Position numbers and translations under genes: made by a program
Source of the DNA: Phallusia fumigata
Taxonomy: Eukaryota > Chordata > Ascidiacea > Phlebobranchia > Ascidiidae
NCBI GenBank assembly: GCA_008931825.1
Contig: QXVZ01018938.1
Coordinates: 1-34,695, forward strand
Length of the DNA: 34,695 nt
Reading direction: 5' to 3'
Part shown: positions 12,301-24,200 of the stretch, piece by piece
Position numbering within the stretch: the first letter of the stretch is position 1
How the letters are laid out: each line of letters begins with the position of its first letter
Notes under the pieces: generated by a model
What the model was told of the DNA's origin: nothing
Databases searched by the model: none
What the model saw: only the letters and a program-made list of their open reading frames with translations

Positions 12301-13972
12301 GGTTGATAATTCTCTTTGTTTTGTCTAACCAGTGAGGAACCTGTTGAAAAGAACCAATCCTTAAAAACTGTTATACTTAGAAAAAACAAAAACCAATCAG
12401 GCTTTCCGCCACACATCTGTATGCCACTGTAGTGTCAGTCTGTGAAGTGCAATGTACTAAAGCCTATTGAACAACAGAACAAGCTCATATATTACGTTAA
12501 AGTATCAATAATTTAATGAGCTCATCATAAAGTCATGTAGGACCACAATTGGGGACCATTTAAAAAAAATTAAACATATGTAATAAAATAAACCATCAGC
12601 TCAAGACATCAGGTGCCAAAAAACATAAGTATTTTCAAATACTTATCCAACCATCAAAATTTTAGCCATTGCTCTCAAGATTAGGTACAGAACACACAAA
12701 ATGTATACAATTCAACCTCAGGTCTGTTTGGAGGAGGAGGCAGTTGGTTACCAAGCAGTCAAACTGTGCCTTACAACCTATCATAACAGCCAACAGACTC
12801 GGCAAGTTTTTTGTTTTGGGAGTATGACAGGAGGCCCTGACCTCAGACATGACTTATGTTAAGATAAGTGCCTTTATTTGATATGAAACATGAGGTAGAG
12901 AACTTAGACAAATGTTATCTGGTTATTTTTGAAAAAGTAATTGTTTTGGACTAGAGCCATTCATACACATATTTAAACACACATAACCTTCTAACAGATA
13001 TACCAACTAGATTAACAAGGTGAAAAACAAGCAGTGAAACCATAAAATCTTTCATATTTTCACTTGANTTTGGACTAGAGCCATTCATACACATATTTAC
13101 ACACACATAACATTCTAACAGATATACCAACTAGATTAACAAGGTGAAAAACATGCAGTGAAACCATAAAAACTTTCATATTTTCACTTGAATTATTTGA
13201 GATATTGGACAATTGCTTGCAGGGAGATTTTGTGCAAAAGAAAATTACCTTGTTAAAACAGCAGATAAAGATACAGTTTCTGCATCAACATACTTAATTG
13301 CCAGTTTTACAAGTTACCTAACATACAGAACATACCTGATTGGCATCCATGTACTGCAAACCAAAGTAATCCACTTCTATTAAATCAAGATGGTAGGAAA
13401 TTACTTGTTGGTAAAGCAGGCCACCCAAAGCCTTTTTCTAAACAAAAAATAAAGGGATCGGAAGTAAAGAAAAATGAACTGAAATTCTTAAACTGACAAA
13501 TAATTCATGAAGCATCAAAAAAGCAATTCGACAATTCAGGAAATACTTCACATTCTTTAGGAAGTCATATAAATCTATTTACTGAGCAGCTATAAAGAAA
13601 TAGTCTAGTACCAAAACATATCAGACATCGATTACTGGGTTAAATTGACATTTCTTTAAATCAAAAAAAATATTTTACAATGTTTAGTGTAACTTTTGAT
13701 TTGTTGACTTTCCAACATATAAAATTCTGTGAGCCTACAACGAATTTTGTAGGCCCACTAAACGTTTTATTGAAAGTTCTACTTACTGGAACATCCACTG
13801 AAACATCTGTTCCATCGAGCAAAACTACTCTGGCGGTTATAATTGATTTTCCCCGTTTTCCATCAGGAGAAGGAATGTGAATACCAGATTCGGACTGGCC
13901 ACGTCCGCTCGAAGGTTGCTTGGGTCTTCTCCTTCCACGCCTGCTAAAAGTTCTTCTCAAAAGTCGCAGCAT
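9397..13972 (-). CDS. EPB41L5: EPB41L5-like FERM-domain protein (Yurt/YMO1 family), 11 exons
   Basis: Exons: 13972-13787, 13437-13336, 12340-12209, 11894-11807, 11577-11457, 11384-11297, 11033-10875, 10616-10462, 10387-10269, 9736-9637, 9496-9397; phases join to give 449 residues. The start [13 protein letters not shown] matches human MLSFFRRTLGRRS, followed by a conserved KSIITARV and [16 protein letters not shown] lobes follow: [97 protein letters not shown]. The FERM-adjacent motif is [16 protein letters not shown]. Vertebrate EPB41L5 binds Crumbs and supports epithelial polarity and EMT (known). This form is shorter than human (about 730 aa); the last exon runs through a GTATGA site into TGA, so a longer spliced isoform is possible. 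Relative to human, exon 4 starts two residues short (see the 39-bp repeat). Confidence 0.93.
11259..11297. repeat. 39-bp perfect direct repeat, copy 1 (spans exon 6 donor)
   Basis: Positions 11259-11297 are identical to 11892-11930. In transcript orientation the repeat begins with the last base of exon 6 and its GTAAGG donor, and runs into intron 6. The matched segment starts aaactaactatataaacttg on the plus strand and ends gcagcttccttact. Confidence 0.9.
11892..11930. repeat. 39-bp perfect direct repeat, copy 2 (spans exon 4 acceptor)
   Basis: This is the second copy of the 39-bp repeat. In transcript orientation it forms the end of intron 3, including the acceptor (atatagttag), and the first three bases (TTT) of exon 4. 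The flanks outside the 39 bp are unrelated between the two copies. Confidence 0.9.
12945..13191. repeat. 123-bp duplicate ends around a single N (contig join)
   Basis: Positions 12945-13067 and 13069-13191 are near-identical, with a few substitutions (atttaaacac/atttacacac, accttc/acattc, acaagc/acatgc, aaatct/aaaact), and are separated by one N at 13068. Both lie in intron 2 of the EPB41L5-like gene. The end-to-start repeat around an N is the signature of two overlapping contigs joined without merging. Confidence 0.85.
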
Positions 13973-15297
13973 GGTTGCAGAAATTAAACAATCATTTAGG
14001 CTTTGGATGGCCAAGAAGCACAATGCCTTAATATTGGAGAAATTTTCCACTGACTAGGCTACAAAAAAAATTAATTTACAAATTATGTTCTATGCATAAA
14101 CCATGATAAACGGCAAAAAAGATCCACAGCATAGGTCGGGCTTTGAGGAGGAGTTCAGAAAGTACATATATGTCCCATGTAAAAGATGCTGCTGCCCCAG
14201 TAAAATGATCAGTAAAATCAGTAAGTTGTTCTCATCAGCACTGATAATTCTAGTTTGTGCCTGTCTGCTCCATGCCACTACAAAAGCCCACAATGAAAAA
14301 CTTACATCCAATTAAATCTGTAGTGTTACTGGAATTAAAAGATCAGAAAATATTTAATAAGTATTAAGACTGACTGCTTGAGCTGACCTGCCTGACTTAG
14401 GCAGCAGTGATTCTAAATACACTTTTAGTGTCTGAAAATTGTCAATGATTCAAGGTCTGACTTTAAAGCATGCCGTTTGCTTTTCTCATTCACAAGTAAG
14501 ACAGTCAGGCTTTCTGCAATTTACACAAAAATCAATTTTATTTTTTTGTCGACATTAAGGAAAGTCAGGCATTTAAATTTTTAGACGCTCAAAATCAGCC
14601 CTTAAAAATAATCGGAAACAGTTGAAGTAATGTCCTTAAAGTAAGACTGGTTAGCCCAGTCAGGCTCTTAAGCGAACCCATATTTAACCCAGCAGTTTGG
14701 TCATAGTTGACTGACAAGTGGAAACTTGTCATGCATAAGGGTTGAATAATGTCCTTTTTTAGTTCTAACTACTAAAATTGAAGTTAGATACAAAGCATAA
14801 AACTTGCGCAACTACAACTTCGCAAATATAAGTATTGCTGTTAATATTTACCATAGCTTAACGGAATCCTGTTAACTTCATCTGCTTATACTCTCAAAAA
14901 GCATAACCTAGCCAAAGATAAACCAGAAACAGAACACTGCAATCACTTTCCCAGTTTCTAAAAGCTCAACTTCCGAAAACCGATCTGCAACCCCAAGTCA
15001 GATTTATAACAGATGAGAGAAAGAAATCTGTAAGATTTAAAAAAATGCTAAATCCAAGGAATCGACGTTTCTTTGATTGCATTAAATTAAAGACAACAAT
15101 GTGCCTTCTGATAGTGTCTTTTTATTTTCACAAAGCGCCAGATACAATTCAGTGCTTATGCAATAAGCATTACGCGAACCATCGTTTAATAACAAGCAAA
15201 CACGGTCAAGTAACAAAACAACGCAAAAGCCACAAGACAAACAAATATCATAGGTATATGTATGAACATAACTACACATATATAATTATTTTTGTCA
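13973..15297. other. intergenic: EPB41L5-like 5' side and MyBP-C-like 3' UTR
   Basis: Both neighbours are on the minus strand. The stretch should hold the EPB41L5-like promoter and the 3' UTR of the upstream Ig/FN3 gene. A minus-strand AATAAA (plus TTTATT, 15121-15126) lies about 170 bp past that gene's stop. The octamer AGTCAGGC occurs at 14503, 14563 and 14658, with its reverse complement at 14390. The open frame at 14103-14315 has no domain similarity. Confidence 0.45.
15121..15126 (-). terminator. poly(A) signal AATAAA of the MyBP-C-like gene
   Basis: Plus-strand TTTATT here reads AATAAA on the minus strand, about 170 bases after the stop codon at 15300-15298. It is the first canonical signal downstream of that stop. 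Confidence 0.5.
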
Positions 15298-18200
15298 TCA
15301 ACGGGTCAACACGGACAGATTTGCTTCGCTGACCGCTTTTCCAGTTGGATTGGCAACTTCGCATTTGTACATGCCTATGTCACGTGATCGGCAATCGAAA
15401 ATCGTGAGTGTGCAAACTCCGTAGTTATTCAAAATTGAATACTTGTTGTTAGCTCTGATACGGATGTTGTCTAAAAATAATTAGAAATAATATTTTGCAA
15501 CCATCCTTGACTGAAAGTGCATTAACATCCTCACTTTACATTTCCATCACGACAAAAGCTTAACTTTTAAAAATCAAGCTTTTACACATATACAGGCTTT
15601 ATTGTACACCAGCAGAAAAGCAAACTATACAAATTACTCAGCTGTCTTACTTACCTTTGAACCATGTGACTTCCGGGTCTGGTTTTCCAGCAACAGCGCA
15701 AGTAAACTTAGCGGTAGCTCGTTCGTTTATTTTAATGGGTTTCAGTGCCAGGCTAATTTTAGCTGGTTTGCTCAAGTCCAACTTGTCGTATGAAGTTCTT
15801 TCAATTATTAAAGGACCTAAAATATTTTGTTTAAATTTATATTGGGCAGACCAACAACGATGAGAACCAATAACAGCACACTTTTCTTTTGTCTAGCAAC
15901 ATAAACAAAGCTCCTAGAATATCGTACCTCTCTTCTGAACGACAGTCAAGAGGTTGGATTGAGTTCCATCACCTCTTCCCAACTCATTTTCCGCAATTAT
16001 CCGGAAATAATACGTGCAACCTGGCTTCAAATCTCTCACAAGGTAACTCGTCCCGGTCACCTTGTCCTTGATTGTTTGGAAGCTTCGTGAGTAGGCATCG
16101 CGTTTCTGAATAAATGATTCGGTTACCGCCTAAGCAATATGTGCAAACCTGACATAAAAATCGTATACGTGTATTTACCTGTATGCAGTAATGCTTAACA
16201 GCAGTACCACCATTATTCAGAGGTGGGTCCCATGAAATTAACAAAGAGCCATCGTCTTGGATTTCACCCAATTTTATGTTGCATGGTGGGTCTGGCGAAT
16301 CTGCACACAGGAACAGCGTACAATAAATGGAGAAACAAAAAACAGCTGATTTTTACCTTTCACAATTAAAGTGACAACTTTTTTCATGCTTCCGCTCGGG
16401 TTGTCGGCAGAGAGTTCATAAGTTCCGGAGTCTGACTTGGCAAGGTTGCGAATAGTGAGTTGAGTTACTCCGTTTTGTGTTAGAATGACTCCTCTTTTGT
16501 CCAAGTCGGTACCTTGCTTCGTCCATCGAACCACTGGAGTTGGTTTCCCCTAACGAAAACGTGAACATAATGATAAGTACAAGCTGAGAAAAATTTCAGT
16601 TTCAAATTTCCACATCCAAACTTACGGATACAGACGCAAGCAGACGAAGAGTGCTGCTTGCTGGAACTTCGATCTTTTGCTGAAAAGACGAATCGAACGA
16701 TATTTTGGGTTTTTCTGAAAAAGTGAAAATTCATCTTTGTAATAATTGGCTACAAAAGGAATTTGTTTACAAATTTGTACACACCGTGCAGTTGTTTAAC
16801 TTCCACAAGCGACCTTATTCCACAAGCCTGGCCGTATCCACCATCGTTAACTGGACGAATACGAAAATAATACTTTTCGCCGTGTGGAAGTCCTGTAATC
16901 TGTAAAATTTAAACCAGCAAAGTGGGTTACTTCATATATTGATCATATAAAATCCAATGAACCTTGTATTTGTTTGAGCGAATAGGAAACTCGTTGCATT
17001 TTCTCCATTGGTCTTCACCATCCTTGCATCTCTCAACGTAATATCCATTGAAGAGAGTGGGTTCAAGGTCCTTCGGGGCAGCCCAGGTAAGTGACACAGA
17101 TTTGTCTGTTTTGTCAACCACCTCCAAATCGGTTGGTGGTGGGGGTGGCGCTGCAATGGAGTAACAATAGGTTACGGTTCTATCTTAATGGTGACAGTGT
17201 AACCGTTGTTGTGTGCAAAGCTGAAGAAGCGTACGACTAATGTACTGAATTAAAGAAACTTAATCACCATTAAAACAAATTTTACGTTGCTTGACTGAAA
17301 AAAAATTGCAAACTTCGCAATGTTTAACCTTAAACTTACGAATCGGATCTTTCGCTGTTATGATTTCGCTTTCCTTTCCATGTGGACCGCTTCCTCCTTC
17401 GTTTTCAGCAGTGACGCGGAACTGATATTCGCATCCCTTGCTTAGATCTTTTATCTTGTACGTTTTGTCGCTGATCAGCCTTCCGCTATTTTCCGGAACC
17501 CAGTTTCTCCGTCCAATGCGCTTCGTCTCCAAAGTGTAACCTGTTTTTGTTCACGGGTTAGCCTATTGCTCGAATATAGCAGTTTAAGTCTGTCCTTTGT
17601 AATGGCGAAAAACCGCGGTGGTGTAATTTAGTTTGTTGCAATAACTAAACGAAATCTAATGAGAAAAATGAACCATTTAATTTTCTAGCATGCAAAGCCA
17701 CATAAGGAAGAGAAACATACGCAGTCTTGAAAGTCATATTACCTATTTCGATGTGTAAAGAAAGAAGTTAAAAAGTTTACCATTAATTGCGCTGCCTCCG
17801 TCATCAGGCTCGGACCACGTCACCACACATGACGACTTCGTCACGTCACTGACAGTAGGTGCATCGACAGCCGCAGGCGGTTCTAAAAACAAAATCAAAC
17901 GTCTTGTAACGAACATTCGGATTCCGATTTTCATGTGGATACAATTTGTCGCTACGTACTGTATTTATCATCAGCCAGTATATCAGCAGAAGTTAAGTAA
18001 GGGCTGTTTCCCATCGAGTTTTGGCAATTGATGCGAAATTGGTATGAAGATCCTTTTTCGACATGATCACTTGTCATTTTTAAATCTTCACCGGGGTAGA
18101 CTTTGCCAACCTGACAAACAAGATTACAAGTTTTGTCAGTAATGGTGAAGAATCTTTAACGCTATACCGCTTTTATATAGCTTTGGCAAAAGCACATTTA

Positions 18201-21200
18201 CCCGGGACCATTCTTCCATGATGTCACCGCATGTTTTTCTCTCGACCAAATACTGCGTGACGTGAAGGCCACCGTCGTCGCTAGGTGGCGCCCAGCCAAT
18301 TGTCAAAGCTTTAGAAGAAGCCTTGACTACTTTCACAGGGCCTCCAGGTGCCAACGGTGCGTCTGAGTAAACAAAACTTACTCTTACATGCAATTTGTTG
18401 TGAGGTTTTATTTTAACGTGATTGGAATTCGCCAGTCTTAAATTACAAAACTGTTGTACGTGTTTTTGGAGAATAAAAAAAACCTACCGGTCACTTTAAG
18501 GTTAAGATCAGCTTTGGCCTCGCCCTCACTATTTTTCAGTACAACGCTGTATTTGCCGGAATCCGACCTCTTGGCATCCGCAAATTTCAGTTCGGCTGCA
18601 CCTTTGGACGCCACCGAAACAAATCGCTTGTCTGCCAAAAAAACACAAGATTAATATTATTGTCCCATCGAGTAAAGCATTTTAAAAAACAACAGTTTTG
18701 AACAAAACAGCTAGTTTTGAAATGATCTACACTTAAATTAAGCACCGCGTCAGTTTCTTACCGTCAGGTGAAATCGGTTTTCCATTTAATGACCAAACAG
18801 CTGTAGGTCTTGGAATTCCGGAAACTGGAACCTTCAAGGAAACGTCGTCACCTGCTTTAAAATTGACCGGAGCTGCTAGGTTCTCTTTTGCAGCCTCACT
18901 AATCACGGGTGGCTCTGAAAAATAAATAAAGATTACATTTTGGTTCTGTAAGTAGCCTGATTTTTCGAACAGTGAAGGTAACCGCCTTATAGTACTAAGA
19001 TTGGTTCGTATGTCTGTTGTTTTCCTGAGCAACACCTGAGTGGGATTTGTTGGATGGATCTATCCCAATATATACGGATTTGCTTTTAGTCACCAACTTA
19101 AATTAGAGAAAAAAATGGCAAAGCTGTTGCAGTCAAACAGACTGTGAGTTTGTTTCGAGAATAACCGTAAAAAGTAAACGTAGAAGGAGGCATTGTGACC
19201 CGGGTTGGTGACTTTTTAGCATGTTGAAGAGATATTTGAAATATTTGTCCCTAATCTCATCAGTCACAACAAAATCGTATTGTGAAACTAATCGCATAAA
19301 CCTGGTGCATCCATAGCGGTGATCGGTTTCTCAGTTTCGCTCCATGGACCTTTCCCAGTTGAGTTTTTACCACAAACCCGAAATTCGTACTCGTTTTCAG
19401 GGACTAAGTTGTCAACACTGGCACTCATTCCCTTGATGTGCGAACTGGAAACCTAAATTAGGCATAATAGGAACATAAATTTCCAAATATTGGCGATGTT
19501 GATGTTTCAACCGGCGGTACATTTAGTTTTACAACATTTCCAGATAAGAAAAATACCGCAATGGTTTGTATTTTCGTATCCTAGAATAATACTTGTTTTA
19601 ATGATTTGTATGATGCATATATTTTTACCATATTCCATTCTTGCCCCGCCTCTCGCATTTCCACATAATAGGCAGTCACCGGACTTCCACCGTCGTTTTT
19701 CGGCTCCGACCACGTTACTTGAATGCTCGATGACGTCACTTTGCCGGGAGCTGGTTGCCCTGGGGGACCCGGTGGGCCTTTCATACAAATATATCAGATG
19801 ACGTTTTAAGCCACACGGCGACGGCTGCAAAGAAGTTGTGCCTCACCGCTTGCCAAGACCAACTGCNTTGGTATGAAGATCCTTTTTCGACATGATCGCT
19901 TGTCATTTTTAAATCTTCACCGGGGTAGACTTTGCCAACCTGACAAAACAAGATTACACGTTTTGTCAGTAATAGTGAAGAATCTTTTACGCTATATCGC
20001 TTTTATATAGCTTTGGCAAAAGCAAATTTACCCGGGACCATTCTTCCATGACGTCACCGCATGTTTTTCTCTCGACCAAATACTGCGTGACGTGAAGGCC
20101 ACCGTCGTCGCCAGGTGGCGCCCAGCCAATTGTCAAAGCTTTGGAAGAAGCCTTGACTACTTTCACAGGGCCTCCAGGAGCCAACGGTGCGTCTGTGTAA
20201 ACAAAACTTACTCTTAAATGCAATTTGTTGTGAGGTTTTATTTTAACGTTGATGACTTAATTGGAATTCGCCAGTATTAAAAAACTGTTGTACGTGTCTT
20301 GATTCGAAGGATTAGAAAACCTACCAGTCACTTTAAGGTTAAGATCAGCTTTGGCCTCGCCCTCACTATTCTTCAGTACAACGCTGTATTTGCCACTATC
20401 CGACCTCTTGGCATCCGCAAATTTCAGTTCGGCTGCACCTTTGGACGCCACCGAAACAAATCGCTTGTCTGCCAAAAACACAGAATTAATATTATTGCCC
20501 ACCGAGTGAAGCATTTTAAAAAACAACAGTTTTGAACAAAACAGCTAGTTTTGAAATGATCTACACTTAAATTAAGCACCGCGTCAGTTTCTTACCGTCA
20601 GGTGAAATCGGTTTTCCATTCAATGACCAAACAGCTGTAGGTCTTGGAATTCCGGAAACTGGAACCTTCAAGGAAACGTCGTCACCTGCTTTAAAATTGA
20701 CCGGAGCTGCTAGGTTCTCTTTTGCAGCCTCACTAATCACGGGTGGCTCTGAAAAATAAATTAAGATTACATTTTGGTTCTGTAAGTAGCCTGATTTTTC
20801 GAATAGTGAAGGTAACCGCCTTATAGTAGTAAGATTGGTTCGTATGTCTGTTGTTTTCCAGGGCAACACCTGAGTGGGTTTTGTTGGATGGATCTATCCC
20901 AATATATAAGGATTTGCTTTTAGTCACCAACTTAAATTAGAGAAAAAAATGGCAGAGCTGTTGCAGTCAAACAGACTGTGAGTTTGTTTCGAGAATAACC
21001 GTAATAAGTAAACGTATACAGAAGGAGGCATTGTGACCCGGGTTGGTGACTTTTTAGCATGTTGAATAGATATTTGAAATATTTGTCCCTAATCTCATCA
21101 GCCACAACAAAATCTTATTGTGAAACTAATCGCATAAACCTGGTGCATCCATAGCGGTGATCGGTTTCTCAGTTTCGCTCCATGGACCTTTTCCAGTTGA

Positions 21201-24200
21201 GTTTTTACCACAAACCCGAAATTCGTACTCGTTTTCAGGGACTAAGTTGTCAACACTGGCACTCATTCCCTTGATGTGCGAACTGGAAACCTAAATTAGG
21301 CATAATAGGAACATAAATTTCCAAATGTTGGCGATGTTGATGTTTCAACCGGCGGTACATTTACTTTTAGAACATTTCCAGGTAAGAAAAATACCGCAAT
21401 AGTTTGTATTTTCGTATCCTAGAATTAATACTTGTTTTAATGATTTGTATGATGCATATATTTTTACCATATTCCATTCTTGCCCCGCCTCTCGCNTTTT
21501 TACCATATTCCATTCTTGCCCCGCCTCTCGCATTTCCACATAATAGGCAGTCACCGGACTTCCACCGTCGTTTTTCGGCTCCGACCACGTTACTTGAATG
21601 CTCGATGACGTCACTTTGCCGGGAGCTGGTTGCCCTGGGGGACCCGGTGGGCCTTTCATACAAATATATCAGATGACGTTTTAAGCCACACGGCGACGGC
21701 TGCAAAGAAGTTGTGCCTCACCGCTTGCCAAGACCAACTGCGAGAGCAGAGGTTTGCTTTCGCCTTCGTCATTGTAAGCACGCACTCGAAAAGAGTATTT
21801 TAAACCTTTGGTGAGACCAGTGCTGGTGTAGTTTAGGGTCTCTGGGCTCACCTGCAAACAACCTAATGTTTTAACACTTACCATATTTGGTTTGTTTACT
21901 TGCACGCTTAAAACTTTACCTAAAAAGCGAGCATAAAATGGCTTACTGTGGTCAACACTAGAGCATAGTAAATCCGTCTAGGATAGATTAAATTTCGAAA
22001 GTAAGTACTTTCACTTTCTTAAGACAATCGAGTTTCAATAAGATGTAGCATGCCGCGTATAACTGTTGCTTAGAAAATGGAACACGGACTCGAAAACAAC
22101 GTTTCAGCCCATACCAACATACCCGCTCAAGTTCAGTCCACATCGGTGATTTGGAGTCTTTTCTATCGATAATATATCCCTGAAGCGGTTTTCCTCCGTC
22201 TGATTTCGGCGGCTTCCACGAAAAAGTCATTTCGGTGCTGGTGACATTGCTCATTTCCATCGGACCAACTGGCTGCGACGGTGCATCTGCGAAGGGCATC
22301 GCAGTTTAAAGGTCTTACCTGGCGAGCACCTGGCTAAACGAAGTGAAGCGCACACATATACAAACGTTAAAAACGATTTGGATTCGTACTCGGAAGCGTC
22401 CCGGAAACAAATACGCGACGTGATCTTTGCAAAACTGACTGGCTTCGCATTGTCACTTTGCTCGTCGTGATTACTGTTTGTTGGTGGTTTTAGTGTCGGG
22501 GGCTTAACACGGTTTTCAAGATGAAACATTTAATAAATGCCAGGACTTTGTGCAGAGCTCCTTCGTACAATGGGGTTTATGGCCTTTCGTAGGCATTGTG
22601 ATCCCATGTTTCTGGCGCCCCAACCAACAATGAACATGTGAACGATAATGGTTTAATTTGCAACCAAAAGGAAAAATTATTTCGCTCATAAACATTTTGT
22701 GGCAGACGCTTTAGGAAACACCATCGTCCAGTTGTTTGTGCGAAGCTTTCAGTAATTTATCGTCAAAAAGATAATTTGTGAGATTAAACACTCGAAAGCA
22801 TACGCTCGCTGGTTGATAAATGACAATGCATTTTGCTTTGGGTGCTAGTCAGAGGTTGTCTCGTTAATCAAGATTTCTCAAATGGATCGACGGTAATCGG
22901 TTATCTTGAACGGTGTCGGCACAGCCGAAGACAAATTAACGTTGCAAATTTGAAAAACAAAAACTAGTTTATTGTTTCAAGTTAACAAACGAATTTTCTG
23001 TTTTCTTTAGGACCTAATCAACTTATGGACAAAGATTTAGAGCTGCCCCCAAGTACTACCTCAAAACATATGTATTTAAGAATTTACCGAAAAAAAATTA
23101 AAAATGAGAATTGAAAATAATTTGAATGTTTTTTACTAATCCGGTACGTGTATAAACCCTTTAGCGCCTAAAGATTTTCTCATTGCAACTGATACTCGAG
23201 ACGCAACTGATACTCGAGATATATACATAGGTATGAGGTTAAGGCAAAAAATGTTACCTATTATAATGATCTTGAATGAGGCATTTGTGCTGCCTTGCTT
23301 GTTTTTTAGCAGCAAAGTGTATTCGCCGGTATCTTCAGCACCAAGGCCAGCAATCGCAAACGATGTGTCCTTGTCAGAAGTTTCACTTGATATACGACCC
23401 TTGGCGTTCAGCTTTTTACCGTCCTTTGACCATTGAGCAATAGGTAGCGGGAAACCAACATAGGGAATCTAAACATCATACAGCAGCTAATTAGGAGAAC
23501 TTTTATTATTAAAATAAAGCTAAGAGTCCCAATTCCTATTTATAAATATTACTATAGTTAGTTGCTAAATACTAACAAACAAATACTGACAAAAGTGGAG
23601 TATAAAAGAGATGTGGAATATTGCCGTATAAATCATCTTGCCTTTAGACGGAAATCCTTTCCGGATTTTAAGAACTGATCTCCCTTCAACTTATCCAAGA
23701 CTCCAGAATCAAGAACGGGACTTTGTGATGGTTTCTGTACAGTTACCGCTCTCGATTCCAGGGCTTCGCTTTCTCCTGCAGCATTGCTTGCTCTGATGCG
23801 AAACGTGTATCGCTTTCCTTCCTCCAGTCCTTGGATATTCACCGCCTTCTCGCCAGGCTTGAATGTAGCACACTACGCCACAAATATATCGGATTCAAGT
23901 TTTACAAAATTACTGGTTAGGTTTTTAATATTGCAGACGTGAAAAAAAGTTTTAAACAAATTTTTTCAACAAGTTTTTTGAACAAACGTAGCATTGCTTA
24001 AAAATAAAAATATAGCAAAAATTGCTAAACTTAAGTAGTCTAGCAAAGAACTGCCTCAGTTGATTTTCATATTATAGAACCGTTGGGGGACGCGCCAGTG
24101 ACAAACAATTCATTTAAAATTTATGCCATTTTGCGTGAATTATTTGAGGGTCGCTACAATATTTTTCCACGATTTTTTGGTAACAGTTAGATTTACTGGG

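Noticed and set aside
14103..14315. 70-codon plus-strand frame with a hydrophobic stretch
   Set aside because: It has no signal of conservation or splice continuity, and an equally long frame lies antisense to it.
18202..21652. Apparent tandem duplication of five Ig/FN3 exons
   Set aside because: It coincides with Ns at 19867 and 21496, includes introns, and breaks reading phase; explained by contig overlap.
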